The notes under the pieces: model-generated
Seen by the model: only the letters and a program-made list of their open reading frames with translations
The model's database searches: none
Told to the model about the DNA's origin: nothing
Assembly (NCBI RefSeq): GCF_021277265.1
Contig: NZ_JAJSOH010000033.1
Location: 1 to 64,000, forward strand
Source: Kineosporia rhizophila
GTDB taxonomy: Bacteria > Actinomycetota > Actinomycetes > Actinomycetales > Kineosporiaceae
Length of the DNA stretch: 64,000 nucleotides
Reading direction: 5' to 3'
Program-made: the position numbers and the translations under genes
Shown: positions 7,354 to 16,385 of the stretch, one piece after another
Layout of the letters: every line of letters starts with the position of its first letter
How positions within the stretch are numbered: the stretch's first letter is position 1

Positions 7354-8474
7354 AAAGCGCTGGGGAAGCCGAGTTCCTGTCCGAGCTCGGCTCCCGCTCG
7401 TTCCAGTAGACGCTCCGCCTCGCGCATCGCGGTCTCGGCGCTTCCGGCCAGGTCGACCAACGCCGTCACCGAGCCCACCCCCAGCTCCGCCAGCCCATCC
7501 CGGGTGGTGACCCGCCCGGCGATGATGGCGGCGGGGACGCGGTTGGCATGCGCCCGCCGCAGCACTTCGGCCGGGGCTTTGCCGTGAGCGCTCTGCTCGT
7601 CCCAGGATCCCTCTCCGGTCACCACGAGATCGGCGCCGGCCAGAGCTTCGTCGAAGCCCACGGCGTCGAGCACGAACGGTGCTCCGGGAGTCAGCTTTCC
7701 TCCCAGGCCGTGCAGGATGCCTGCCCCCACTCCGCCGGCCGCCCCCGTTCCCGGGATGTTCGGCTCTCCACCCAAGAGCTGCGCCCAACGGGCCATCGCT
7801 GCGTCTACGGCGAGAACCTGTTCCGGCGTCAGGCCCTTCTGCGGTCCGTAGACGTGGGCTGCGCCGTCAGGTCCGGTGAGGGGATTACGGACGTCCGTCA
7901 CGGCGACGATCTCGACTGCCCTGAGTCGCTGGTCCAGACCCGACAGATCCAGTTCGGCGACCTTCAGCAACCCGGCCGCGTCATTCGTCACCAGTTCCCC
8001 GTCGGCATCGGTGGCCACCGCACCGAGCGCCGACAACAGCCCAAGCCCGCCGTCGGTGGAGGCACTTCCGCCGATGGCGATGTGGATCGTGCGTACCCCC
8101 AGATCCAGTGCCGCCCGTACGGCCAGTCCCAGCCCCCAGGTACTGGATCCCAGGCCGTCGAGTTGGCCACCGGGCAGTTGCACGATGCCGCAGATCTCGG
8201 CGAGTTCGACGAACGCCTCGTCACCCCGGCGCCCGATCATCGAGCGGCGGGGGAGAAGGGTGGGCCCGGCAACATCGACCGGCTCCGCCTGGAACCCGTT
8301 GTCCAGCAGCACCGCCAGAGTTCCGTCGCCCCCGTCGGCCACCCCGCGCACCCGGATCTCGGCCTCAGGTAGGGCCGAGCTCAGACCTCGGGCGATGGCG
8401 GCGTTCGCGGTGGCCCCGTCGAGGGACCCCTTGAACTTGTCCGCAGCGACCAGGACACGGTGGGGCGTCGTCAC
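7341..8474 (-). CDS. Glycerate kinase
   Basis: The 377-aa protein starts VTTPHRVLVAADKFKGSLDG and has GVADGGDGTL, IGGSASTDGGLGLL and VTGEGSWDEQSAHGKAP, all signatures of the glycerate kinase GarK/GlxK family. It phosphorylates D-glycerate with ATP, linking glyoxylate, tartronate or serine degradation to glycolysis. GTG 8474 is chosen because AAGGAGG sits five bases upstream; an upstream in-frame GTG at 8492 has no such site. It converges on the aldehyde dehydrogenase gene. Confidence 0.93.
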   Translation of the reverse strand: MTTPHRVLVAADKFKGSLDGATANAAIARGLSSALPEAEIRVRGVADGGDGTLAVLLDNGFQAEPVDVAGPTLLPRRSMIGRRGDEAFVELAEICGIVQLPGGQLDGLGSSTWGLGLAVRAALDLGVRTIHIAIGGSASTDGGLGLLSALGAVATDADGELVTNDAAGLLKVAELDLSGLDQRLRAVEIVAVTDVRNPLTGPDGAAHVYGPQKGLTPEQVLAVDAAMARWAQLLGGEPNIPGTGAAGGVGAGILHGLGGKLTPGAPFVLDAVGFDEALAGADLVVTGEGSWDEQSAHGKAPAEVLRRAHANRVPAAIIAGRVTTRDGLAELGVGSVTALVDLAGSAETAMREAERLLERAGAELGQELGFPSAFQNG

Positions 8475-8528
8475 AAGGGCCTCCTTCGGCACGCCCGTAT
8501 TGTGACATCACCCGAGCCGGACCAGGGG

Positions 8529-8882
8529 TCAGGAGGATGTGGCCTGCGGCTCGGCCCCCTCGGCGTAGCACAGCGCGTACGCGGCGTCGGCCTTCTCGGT
8601 CAGCTCGCTGACCTTGGTCATCAGCTCGGTGACCTTCTGGCCGTCCTCCTCGTTGCTGACGGTCACGCTCGCGGCCTCGTTGCTGGCCGCCTCGACCTGG
8701 GCCGACAGGTCGCGGTACTGCTCGCAGGCCTCACCCTTCGAGGCCTCGGAGACCTGGCCCGTGCTCTTGGTGCCGCCGTCACCACCCGCGTCGGGGGTCT
8801 TCTCGGCGTCACCTCCGCTGCAGGCCGTGAGCAGGACGGCGGTGGCGAAGGTGGCCAGGGCAAGGGCTCGAGGAGGACGCAC
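8529..8882 (-). CDS. Putative small lipoprotein, unknown function
   Basis: The 117-aa product begins VRPPRALALATFATAVLLTACSGGD. It has a basic n-region, a hydrophobic stretch and the lipobox LTAC, so the mature protein is probably lipid-anchored at its cysteine. A Gly/Asp/Thr-rich linker follows, then a helical domain (EACEQYRDLSAQVEAAS, VTELMTKVSELTEKADAAYALC). I do not recognise a family for that domain. GTG 8882 is chosen to place the signal peptide at the N-terminus; longer frames upstream look non-coding. Confidence 0.75.
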   Translation of the reverse strand: MRPPRALALATFATAVLLTACSGGDAEKTPDAGGDGGTKSTGQVSEASKGEACEQYRDLSAQVEAASNEAASVTVSNEEDGQKVTELMTKVSELTEKADAAYALCYAEGAEPQATSS

Positions 8883-8968
8883 GTCGCCGAGTATGGGTAC
8901 TGGCCGGGCCCCGGGTGAAGCGGCTTGGGCCGGTCTTAACTGCTTCCTCCGCGAAGCTTGACCTCGGA

Positions 8969-9472
8969 TCAGCGAGTGACCAGCCGGTCGCCGAAGATCG
9001 GGTCCGGATTGGCCTGGGCCTGGTACACCGAGACCGGTGTGGCCAGACTCAGCCACGCGGCCTGGGGCAGCAGTGCGGCCGCCGCGGCCTTGTCGTGCCG
9101 GGCCAGCAGGGGCAGGGAGGCTGCGGTGACCACAGCGTCGGTGGCGGTCCACGCGGCGGCCAGCACGGGGCTGCGCCGCCGGAAGTAGGCGTAGGAGAAG
9201 CTGACGTACACAGCAGCGTCTACTGCGGCGAGCGCGAGCAGACGCTTACGGTCAGGCCCCTCGACCGAGCGGGCAGCCCGGATCGTGGCCACCGACCAGC
9301 CCAGTTTGGCAATGGCCCAGGCCGGCCCGAAGGCGGCCGCCGGTGGCGCGTAGGGAGCCTGGCGCAGCGAGCGGTAGTACTCCGGGTCTTCCGGGCGTCC
9401 GGCCGCGGCGCCGGCCGCCATCAGGCCGACGGTCAGGGCCAGCGGCTTACCCATGCTGCGAAGAACGTTCAT
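8969..9472 (-). CDS. TspO/MBR-related membrane protein
   Basis: This 167-aa protein has several hydrophobic segments. YYRSLRQAPYAPPAAAFGPAW resembles the TspO/MBR signature (WYxxLxxPxWxPPxxxFGPVW). Later, LPQAAWLSLATPVSVYQAQAN corresponds to the terminal helix with its WxxxA...N pattern. TspO proteins bind tetrapyrroles and are five-helix membrane proteins; the match here is partial, so the ligand is unknown. ATG 9472 was used. Confidence 0.75.
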   Translation of the reverse strand: MNVLRSMGKPLALTVGLMAAGAAAGRPEDPEYYRSLRQAPYAPPAAAFGPAWAIAKLGWSVATIRAARSVEGPDRKRLLALAAVDAAVYVSFSYAYFRRRSPVLAAAWTATDAVVTAASLPLLARHDKAAAAALLPQAAWLSLATPVSVYQAQANPDPIFGDRLVTR

Positions 9473-9514
9473 CGCCCCAGTCTCGGCGCCCGACCGGCAT
9501 CCCGCACCTGCGTA

Positions 9515-10261
9515 CTACCTGGTGAAGAGCCCGGCGAGGAGGAACTCCGGCCCGAAGTAGGGGCTGTTCTCGCCCTGTGGGCGCATCGGCCGGATCTCGA
9601 CCTCCTTCAGGTCCTGGAACAGCCAGCGCAGGTCGTCGGGCGTGAACCCGAGCCCGCCGCCCAGCGATCCCTCCCGGTACAGCTCCATGTCCGGCGACTC
9701 CGACCCCATCAACCCGGAGGCGAAGCAGGCGACCCCGAAATGCCCACCCGGAGCAAGCAGCCGGTCGATCAGGTCGAGGTAGCCGATCCGGCGGTGCGGC
9801 GGGAGGTGCGGCAGGCAGCCCGAGTCGTAGATCAGGTCGTACGGGCCGGTGAGGACGGCACCCCCGTCCTGGAAGGCGTCCCCCTGGTGGAAGGTGACGT
9901 CCAGGTCGCGGGTGGACGCCCGCTCCCGCGCCCAGGCGATCGCCTCCGCCGAGAGGTCGATCGCGTCTACCGAGAAACCGTTCGTGGCCAGGAACAACGC
10001 GTTCCGGCCGGGCCCGCAGCCGAGGTCCAGGGCCCGGCCCGGCCGGACCAGACCGCGGCCCAGGTAGTCGGCCAGGTTCTCGTCGGGCTTCTCGGCGAAG
10101 AAGGGCACCGGACGCTCGCGATCGCTGTAGAAGCCGTCCCACCAGGCGCCGTCGGTATTGCCCGTCCAGCGGCCGTTCGAAGTGGGGAACGCCTCGTCCA
10201 GCATGCGCAGAACGTCGTCGATCGACCGCAGACTGCGTCCGCCCGGAGCCACCCGATCCAC
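9515..10261 (-). CDS. Class I SAM-dependent methyltransferase
   Basis: The 248-aa product has the Rossmann SAM-binding motif I ALDLGCGPGRNALFLATNG, followed by VDAIDLSAEAIAWARERA (motif II with its acidic residue). GPYDLIYDSGCLPHLPP corresponds to motif IV and LAPGGHFGVACFASG to the later beta strand. FRSIDDVLRML and WWDGFYSDRERPVPFF resemble small-molecule (thiopurine/thiol-type) methyltransferases; the substrate is unknown. The GTG start at 10261 is preceded by AAAGGCGGG. It follows the aldo/keto reductase gene by 39 bases. Confidence 0.87.
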   Translation of the reverse strand: MDRVAPGGRSLRSIDDVLRMLDEAFPTSNGRWTGNTDGAWWDGFYSDRERPVPFFAEKPDENLADYLGRGLVRPGRALDLGCGPGRNALFLATNGFSVDAIDLSAEAIAWARERASTRDLDVTFHQGDAFQDGGAVLTGPYDLIYDSGCLPHLPPHRRIGYLDLIDRLLAPGGHFGVACFASGLMGSESPDMELYREGSLGGGLGFTPDDLRWLFQDLKEVEIRPMRPQGENSPYFGPEFLLAGLFTR

Positions 10262-10300
10262 TGTGCCCGCCTTTCCGCGTGTTTCGTCGTTCGCGGAAAC

Positions 10301-11146
10301 CTACCCCTTGTCGGCCGTTCCCTCCTCGGCCAGGGCTTTCCACAACGCCTCGGGCACCCGGGCCGAGGCCGCCCGGACGTTCTCGGTCACCTCCCGGGCA
10401 CTGCGCATCTCGAGCAGCACGCCGGCCACCTCGGGAAATCGCAAGGGTCGGGCGATCGCGGCCTCGAGCGGGGTGACGCCGTGCGCCTGGCACACCGCGG
10501 CGGGCAAATCAGATGTGGCGGGGAAATCAGATTTGAGGACGCCTGTGGCCACCATGGTCAGGTCGCCTCGGCGAACGATGGGGAGGAGTCGGGAGACGGC
10601 CGACGAGTCGGCCCGGACGATGTCGGCGGAGCTCTCCTGGACGAACCAGCTGAGCACGGCCGGCCGGCTCGTCCCCACCCCGAAGGCCCCGATCGTGCCC
10701 TGGTCGCGCAGTTCGGCCAGCGTGGGCGCGGCCTGCTTCAGCGCCCGTTCCCAGTCCTCGTCCGGATCGGGCAGATACACGATGTCCAGCCGGTCGGTGC
10801 CGAGCCGGTGCAGACTCTCCTCGATCGCGCGCAGCACCCCGTCCTGGCTGAAGTCCCTGACCAGGCGAAGGTTCTGGCCGGGTTCGCGGCCGTGCTCCAG
10901 GGAGAAGGTCCGGGTGGCAGGCACGAGCCGCCGCCCGACCTCGCACGAAAGCACGTACTCGTCACGGGGATACTGCGCCAGTACTGCCCCCAGCCGCTTC
11001 TCGGCCAGCCCGAGCTCGTGGTGCGGCGCGGTGTCGAAGGAGCGGACTCCCAGGTTCCAGGCGGTTTCCACGGTCTGCTCGGTGTCCGGGGCGGCGCAGG
11101 TGTAAGCGAAGCCGATCGGGCCCAGCTTCGCTCGGAGGGAAAGCAC
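10301..11146 (-). CDS. Aldo/keto reductase-family protein with degenerate catalytic tetrad
   Basis: This 281-aa protein has the aldo/keto reductase barrel pattern of the D-threo-aldose/L-fucose dehydrogenase group: GVRSFDTAPHHELGLAEKRLG, then SLHRLGTDRLDIVYLPDPDEDWERAL, and GAFGVGTSRP. The tetrad Asp-Tyr-Lys-His is mostly lost: Asp stays in SFDTAP, but Tyr is His (APHHE), Lys is Glu (LSCEVGRRL for LSTKVGR) and His is Pro (YLPDPD for YLHDPD). Classical reductase activity is therefore doubtful. GTG 11146 lies five bases after the SDR stop, so it is co-transcribed with lctP and the SDR. Confidence 0.85.
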   Translation of the reverse strand: MLSLRAKLGPIGFAYTCAAPDTEQTVETAWNLGVRSFDTAPHHELGLAEKRLGAVLAQYPRDEYVLSCEVGRRLVPATRTFSLEHGREPGQNLRLVRDFSQDGVLRAIEESLHRLGTDRLDIVYLPDPDEDWERALKQAAPTLAELRDQGTIGAFGVGTSRPAVLSWFVQESSADIVRADSSAVSRLLPIVRRGDLTMVATGVLKSDFPATSDLPAAVCQAHGVTPLEAAIARPLRFPEVAGVLLEMRSAREVTENVRAASARVPEALWKALAEEGTADKG

Positions 11147-11151
11147 TGCGA

Positions 11152-11898
11152 CTACCGGGGAATCGGCCGTAGAGCGTGCGATCCACCGTCGACGGCCAGG
11201 AGCGTACCGGTGGTGGAACCGGCTCGGGGGCTGGCCAGGTAGCAGATGGCGTGGGCCACCTCGTCGGCCGAGATCAGCCGGCCCATCGGCTGCCGGGCGT
11301 CCAGCGCCGCTCGCTCGGCGTCCGGGTTCTCGGCCGAGTCGAGAAGGCGCTGCACCCAGGGAGTGTCGGCGGTGCCGGGCTGCACGCAGTTCACCCGGAT
11401 GCCCTCGCGCACGTGGTCGGTGGCCATCGCCAGGGTCAGGGCCTGCAGGGCGCCCTTGGACGTGCTGTAGGCGGCCCGCTGTTCCAGCCCGGTCCAGGCG
11501 GCGATCGAGCAGGTGTTCACCACCACGGGCGACTTCGACTGCCGCAGCCAGGGCAGGGCGGCGCGGGTGATCCGGACCGCGCCCAGGACGTTCACGTTCA
11601 GCAGGGCCAGGAAGGTCTCGTCGGGGGTGTCCTCGATGGTGCCGCGCGCGCCGATCCCGGCGTTGTTCACCACCACGTCGATGCCACCCAGCAGCACCGC
11701 GGCCTTCGTCACCGCGTCCTCGGCGGAGGCCTGGTCGGAGACGTCGCAGACGATCTGGGCGATGCCCTCGTCGGCGCCCTGGTTCAGGTCGAGCGCGGCC
11801 ACCTTCGCACCGCGGGACTGCAGTTCCAGCGCGGTGGCCCGGCCGATGCCGGAGGCGCCACCGGTGACGATCGCCCGGATCCCCTGGTACTCACTCAT
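11152..11898 (-). CDS. Short-chain dehydrogenase/reductase (SDR)
   Basis: The 248-aa protein is a classical SDR. TGGASGIGRA is the cofactor-binding motif, NNAGIGARG the structural motif, and the catalytic Ser-Tyr-Lys is seen in NTCSIAAWTG and YSTSKGALQ. ALDLN after the second beta strand suggests NAD preference. It lies between lctP (39-bp gap) and the aldo/keto reductase (five-base gap) on the minus strand. Sugar or hydroxy-acid oxidation is inferred from that context; the substrate is not evident. Confidence 0.92.
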   Translation of the reverse strand: MSEYQGIRAIVTGGASGIGRATALELQSRGAKVAALDLNQGADEGIAQIVCDVSDQASAEDAVTKAAVLLGGIDVVVNNAGIGARGTIEDTPDETFLALLNVNVLGAVRITRAALPWLRQSKSPVVVNTCSIAAWTGLEQRAAYSTSKGALQALTLAMATDHVREGIRVNCVQPGTADTPWVQRLLDSAENPDAERAALDARQPMGRLISADEVAHAICYLASPRAGSTTGTLLAVDGGSHALRPIPR

Positions 11899-11937
11899 GC
11901 CTGCTCCATCCTGAGTCTCCTGGCCGGCCTGCGGACC

Positions 11938-13614
11938 TCAGGGCACCATCCAGCTGAGCACCGGTGAGGCCTGAAGCACCACGATCAGGCACATTACCGG
12001 CAGAAGGATCAGCGTGGCCCGCAGAACCGAGCGGAACAGCTCGCCCTCCCGTCCGGCCAGGCCCACCGCGGCCGCCCCGATCGCCAGGTTCTGTGGGCTG
12101 ACCATCTTGCCGAGGACCCCGCCCGAGCCGTTCGAGGCGGCCAGCAGCACCGGATCCAGACCGGTCTCGGCCGCCGCGCTCACCTGCAGGGCCCCGAACA
12201 GCGAGTTGGACGAGGTGTCGGAGCCGGTGACCGCGGTGCCGAACCAGCCCAGCAGCGGCGACAGCAGCGCGAAAAGGCTTCCGGCCCCGGCCAGCCAGGC
12301 CGCCAGCGTGACCGTCATGCCGGAGGTGTTCATCACGTAGGCGATGCCCAGCACGGCCACCACGGTCAGGATCGCCGTGCGCAGCTGAACCAGGACCTTG
12401 CCGTAACAGGCCACCCAGTCACCGATCCCGAGCCTGAGCACCAGCCCGGTGAGCACCCCGGTGAGCAGCAGCACGGTTCCGCCGGAGACCAGCCAGTCGA
12501 ACTTGAAGGTGGTCAGGGCCAGTTCGGAACCGTCCGGCCGGACGATGTCCAGACCGGGCCAGCCGAATGTGACCGTGGTCTTCGAAAGCTGTTCCTTGAC
12601 CGCGGGAATCGCGACGATGCTGAACAACGCGATCACGATCGCGTAGGGGGCGAAGGCCAGGTAGCGGTCACGGCGGTCGTCGTGAGGGTCTTGGACCGCC
12701 AAAGTGGACGGACGCTCGTCCTCTGTTCGATCTGTCGCCTCACCGGAGGCGACGGTGCGGCTCTCGGTGCCCCGATCGTCGTCCATCGTGGTCTGGATCG
12801 TGGCGGGCGACCAGGTGCGCAGGAACGCCAGGGCGGCCGCGGCGGCGGCCAGCGCCGCGACGATGTCGGTGAGCTCGACCGGGCCGTAGTTGGACACGGC
12901 GAACTGGGCCCCGGAGAACGTGAGCGCGACAACGCCCGCCAGCGGCCAGACCTCGCGCAGGCCCTTACGGCCGTCGAGCAGGTAGAGCAGCAGGAACGGC
13001 ACGAGCAGGGCGAGCAACGGCACCTGCCGCCCGGTCATCGCGCTGACGTCGCGCAGCGGCAGCCCGGAGACCTGGGCCAGAGTGATCACCGGGGTCGCCA
13101 CCGCACCCCAGGCCACCGGCGCGGTGTTCGCCACCAGTGCCGTGGTGGCCGCCTTGATCGGGGTCAGGCCGATCGCCACCAGCATCACCGAGCAGATCGC
13201 CACCGGCGCCCCGAAACCGGCCAGGGCCTCCAGCAGCGCGCCGAAACAGAAGGCGATGATCACACCCTGGATCCGGATGTCCGGGCTGATGTTGGTGAAC
13301 GTGCGCTGCAGCACGTCGAAATGCCCCGAGCGGCGGGTCAGCTCGTACACCCAGATGGCGTTGATCACGATCCACATCACCGGGAAGAGGCCGAACGCCG
13401 CCCCCTCGGTGGCCGCCAGGAAGGCCTGGTCGGCGGGCATCGACCAGACCACGAGCGCGACCAGCAGCGCGAGCACCAGACCGGTGACCGCGGCCAGCCA
13501 GGCTCTGACCCGGAACACCCCGAGCAGGACGAACAGCACGAGCAGAGGGATCGCGGCGAACAGGGCCGACCAGGCGAGACTGTCGCCCAGCGGAGCCGTT
13601 TCCTGCTGATACAC
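11938..13614 (-). CDS. lctP: L-lactate permease family transporter
   Basis: The 558-aa polytopic protein matches LctP/LldP lactate permeases. WIVINAIWVYELTRRSGHFDVL, FGALLEALAGFGAPVAICS, ANTAPVAWGAVATPV and TGSDTSSNSLFGALQVSAA are family hallmarks. A hydrophilic cytoplasmic loop of about 60 residues (DDDRGTESR... DPHDDRRDRYL) splits the two halves. GTG 13614, behind GGGAGG, gives an N-terminus (VYQQETAPLGDSLAWSALFAAIP) like known permeases; upstream in-frame sequence is not coding. It heads a leftward operon with the SDR and aldo/keto reductase. Confidence 0.92.
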   Translation of the reverse strand: MYQQETAPLGDSLAWSALFAAIPLLVLFVLLGVFRVRAWLAAVTGLVLALLVALVVWSMPADQAFLAATEGAAFGLFPVMWIVINAIWVYELTRRSGHFDVLQRTFTNISPDIRIQGVIIAFCFGALLEALAGFGAPVAICSVMLVAIGLTPIKAATTALVANTAPVAWGAVATPVITLAQVSGLPLRDVSAMTGRQVPLLALLVPFLLLYLLDGRKGLREVWPLAGVVALTFSGAQFAVSNYGPVELTDIVAALAAAAAALAFLRTWSPATIQTTMDDDRGTESRTVASGEATDRTEDERPSTLAVQDPHDDRRDRYLAFAPYAIVIALFSIVAIPAVKEQLSKTTVTFGWPGLDIVRPDGSELALTTFKFDWLVSGGTVLLLTGVLTGLVLRLGIGDWVACYGKVLVQLRTAILTVVAVLGIAYVMNTSGMTVTLAAWLAGAGSLFALLSPLLGWFGTAVTGSDTSSNSLFGALQVSAAAETGLDPVLLAASNGSGGVLGKMVSPQNLAIGAAAVGLAGREGELFRSVLRATLILLPVMCLIVVLQASPVLSWMVP

Positions 13615-13729
13615 CAGGGCCTCCCGAAGACGCACGGCGGTGTGACGGTCTGGAGGGTTCAGCCACCATGGTGCGCCGGATCGCCCGAGGCTGACATCTG
13701 TAGGTGCTGGTGTGGGCTTTAATCCTGGG

Positions 13730-15103
13730 ATGACTGGGGACGAGACGATCGGGTCGGCCACCGCCCGCCGGCTGACCGCCGAACTGGCCCGCCTGCAGCG
13801 CGAGGGCCGGTACCCGAGCCTGGTGGCCGGGGTCACCCGGGGCGGTCGGCTTCTCTGGAGCGGCGGCCGGGGAACGGTGGACGGGGCGGTGCCCGGTTCC
13901 GGCACGCAGTACCGGATCGGGTCGATCACCAAGACCATGACGGCGGTGGCGGTACTCCGGCTGCGCGACGAGAAGCTGCTCACGCTGGACGACCCGATCG
14001 GTGACCATCTGCCCGAGGTGCCCTTCGGGGAGCGGACGATCGGGCAGTTGCTCGCCCACGAGGCCGGGCTGCGGGCCGAGCTGCCGGGCGAGTGGTGGGA
14101 GCGGGTGGCCGGGGTCGCGTGGGCGGAGTTCGTGGACCGGCTGCGCCGTGAGGACGTGCTGTTCTCGGCCGGGCGCCAGTTCCACTACTCGAACCTGGGT
14201 TACGCCGTGCTGGGGGAACTGGTGGCCCGGCTGCGGGGACGCCCCTGGTGGGACGTCCTGCGCGAGGAGGTCCTGGACCCGCTCGGGATGAGCCGCACGA
14301 CCTACCACCCCGGCCCGGGCGCGGCTGCGGGATGGGCCGTTCACCCGTGGGCCGACCTGGTTCTGCCGGAACCCGCCCACGACACCGGCGTGGGCGCCCC
14401 CGCCGGTCAGTTGTGGTCCACGGTGGAGGATCTGGGACGCTGGGCCGGGCTGCTGCTGGGCGACCAGGCGTCCGGTGTGGTGGACGCCCGGACCCTCTCC
14501 GAGATGATCCGGCCGACCGGGGTGGACGTCGGTGGCGGCCGCCGGGGATTCGGGTTGGGCCTGTTCAACTTCGGGCGGCCGGACGGGGCCGTGGTCGGGC
14601 ACGGCGGCTCGATGCCCGGCTTCGTGGCTGCCCTGTTCGTCGAGCCGGCCCAGCAGACCGGGGTCGTGGTCCTCGGCAACGCCACGACCGGTGACAGCAC
14701 CGGCACGCTGGCGATGACGCTGCTCGACGTGATGCGCGAGCACGAGCCCTGGGCCGGGCCGGTCTGGGCGCCGCTGTCACAGGTCGACGAGGAGGCCCTG
14801 TCGCTGGTGGGGCCCTGGTACTGGGGTTCGAGCGCGATGGCGGTGCGGCTCAGCAGCGCCGGTCTCGAACTCGTCGTGCTGGGGCGCAGCGGGCGCTCCG
14901 GGCTGTTCCGGCGCGACGACGACGGGTACTGGGTGGGGCAGGACGGGTATCACGAGGGGGAGCGGCTGCGCCCGGTGCGCGACGCCGAAGGCCGGGTGAC
15001 CGCCCTCGACATCGGCACCTTCGTGTTCACCCGTGAACCCTACGAGGCGGGCGGGCCGATCCCGGGCGGGGTCGATCCGGGCGGCTGGCGCAACGGCCTC
15101 TAG
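13730..15103 (+). CDS. Serine hydrolase, class C beta-lactamase fold
   Basis: This 457-aa protein is a beta-lactamase/penicillin-binding-protein-like hydrolase. The nucleophile motif is SITK (YRIGSITKTMTAV), the second motif YSN (FHYSNLGYAVLGEL) and the third HGG (VGHGGSMPGF). A C-terminal domain of about 100 residues with weak similarity follows. No signal peptide is evident, so it may be a cytoplasmic esterase or D-aminopeptidase. ATG 13730 is used; GTG 13712 is an alternative without better ribosome binding. It overlaps the convergent glycosidase gene by four bases. Confidence 0.88.
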   Translation: MTGDETIGSATARRLTAELARLQREGRYPSLVAGVTRGGRLLWSGGRGTVDGAVPGSGTQYRIGSITKTMTAVAVLRLRDEKLLTLDDPIGDHLPEVPFGERTIGQLLAHEAGLRAELPGEWWERVAGVAWAEFVDRLRREDVLFSAGRQFHYSNLGYAVLGELVARLRGRPWWDVLREEVLDPLGMSRTTYHPGPGAAAGWAVHPWADLVLPEPAHDTGVGAPAGQLWSTVEDLGRWAGLLLGDQASGVVDARTLSEMIRPTGVDVGGGRRGFGLGLFNFGRPDGAVVGHGGSMPGFVAALFVEPAQQTGVVVLGNATTGDSTGTLAMTLLDVMREHEPWAGPVWAPLSQVDEEALSLVGPWYWGSSAMAVRLSSAGLELVVLGRSGRSGLFRRDDDGYWVGQDGYHEGERLRPVRDAEGRVTALDIGTFVFTREPYEAGGPIPGGVDPGGWRNGL

Positions 15104-16380
15104 TCCTCGAGCACGCGCCAGCCGTGCGCCTCGACCTCGACCCGCCGCCGGACCGGCCGGTCGAGGTCGAAGGTGTAGGGCTGGTCCGAAAGGTTCAGCA
15201 GGACGACGAGTCCGGGACCGCCGTCCGGGTTCACCGCCTCGTAGGCCAGCGTCTCGTTGGCCAGGTGCAGCTGGCGGAACCCGGCGCGGACCAGCCAGGC
15301 GTGCCGCCGGCGCAGGCCGATCAGCTCCTGGTGCAGCCGGTACACCGGGCGGCCGAGCTCGGACAGCTCGGCCGGGGTGGCAGGGAACTCGGGCCGGATC
15401 TCCGCGTCCCCGTCGGCCCGCTCGTACTTCACACCGCGGAAGGCCTGCTCATCACCGGCGTAGATGCTGGGCACCCCGGCCACGGTGAACAGCACGGCCA
15501 GGACGTGGCCCAGATGACGCGGGTCTTCCAGACGGCTGGCGATGCGGGTGACGTCGTGATTGCCGGCGAAGATCTGGGGCGTGAAGCGGGCCGCGAACTC
15601 GCCGTGACGCTCCAGGGCCCAGGCCAGTTCCCAGAGGTTGGCGTCGTTCAGGCTGCTCCACAACGCCTTCCAGAGCTCGTACTGGGTGACCGAGTCGAGC
15701 TCGGCGTCGGCGGCGATCTGCGCGTAGTCGCCGTGGATCACCTCTCCGAGGAACCAGGCCTGCGGGTGCGAGGTGCGGACCTCGCCGATCACGGCCCGCC
15801 AGAACGAGGTGGGCACCGCGTAGGCCGCGTCCAGACGCCAGCCGTTGGCGCCCCGGTCGAGCCAGAACCGCATCACGTCGGCCACGTACCGCTGCACGTC
15901 CGGGTTCTCGTGGTTGAGCGCCACCAGGTGGGAGTGGCCCTCGAAGTCGCGGTAGGCGAAACCGTCCGGGGCGTCGGTGGCGGTCAGGTCGAGGTGGAAC
16001 CAGTCGCGGTACTGCGAGTCGCCGCGGTGCTCGAGAACGTCGCGGAACTGCGGGAAGTCGCGGCCGACATGGTTGAAGACCCCGTCCAGCAGCAGCATCA
16101 CGCCCCGCTCGCGGCAGTCCCCGACCAGCCTCTCCCAGTCCTGCAGCTGCCCGAGCCGCGGGTCGATCCGGAAGTGGTCGACCGTGTCGTAGCCGTGCGT
16201 CTGGCTGGCGAAGACCGGCCCGAGCAGCAGGCCGTTGGCGCCCAGGTCGATCAGGTAGTCGAGCCAGGGGGTGATCCGGGCCAGCCCGGGCCCCGGCTCG
16301 CCAGTGGCGGTCGACGGGGCGCCGGTGAAGGTGAGGGGGTGGAGCTGCCACCAGATGACGTGGTCCGACCAGGCTGTCAC
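15100..16380 (-). CDS. GH13 alpha-amylase family glycosidase
   Basis: The 426-aa product has the four conserved GH13 regions: DGVFNH, GWRLDAAY with the nucleophile Asp, LGEVIHG with the acid/base Glu, and AGNHDV. The barrel starts close to the N-terminus (VIWWQLHPLTF) and a short C-terminal beta domain follows (LVVLLNLSDQPYTFDL). It has no signal peptide and is shorter than secreted amylases, so an intracellular alpha-glucan or alpha-glucoside hydrolase is likely. Start GTG 16380; it is six bases upstream of nothing coding, and the GGDEF gene follows on its 5' side. Confidence 0.9.
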   Translation of the reverse strand: MTAWSDHVIWWQLHPLTFTGAPSTATGEPGPGLARITPWLDYLIDLGANGLLLGPVFASQTHGYDTVDHFRIDPRLGQLQDWERLVGDCRERGVMLLLDGVFNHVGRDFPQFRDVLEHRGDSQYRDWFHLDLTATDAPDGFAYRDFEGHSHLVALNHENPDVQRYVADVMRFWLDRGANGWRLDAAYAVPTSFWRAVIGEVRTSHPQAWFLGEVIHGDYAQIAADAELDSVTQYELWKALWSSLNDANLWELAWALERHGEFAARFTPQIFAGNHDVTRIASRLEDPRHLGHVLAVLFTVAGVPSIYAGDEQAFRGVKYERADGDAEIRPEFPATPAELSELGRPVYRLHQELIGLRRRHAWLVRAGFRQLHLANETLAYEAVNPDGGPGLVVLLNLSDQPYTFDLDRPVRRRVEVEAHGWRVLED

Positions 16381-16385
16381 CTGAG

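Noticed and set aside
8915..11242. Long plus-strand open frame of 775 codons
   Set aside because: It is antisense to TspO-like, methyltransferase and aldo/keto reductase genes, has no recognisable domain, and is rich in Arg, Gly and Gln as shadows of GC-rich genes are.
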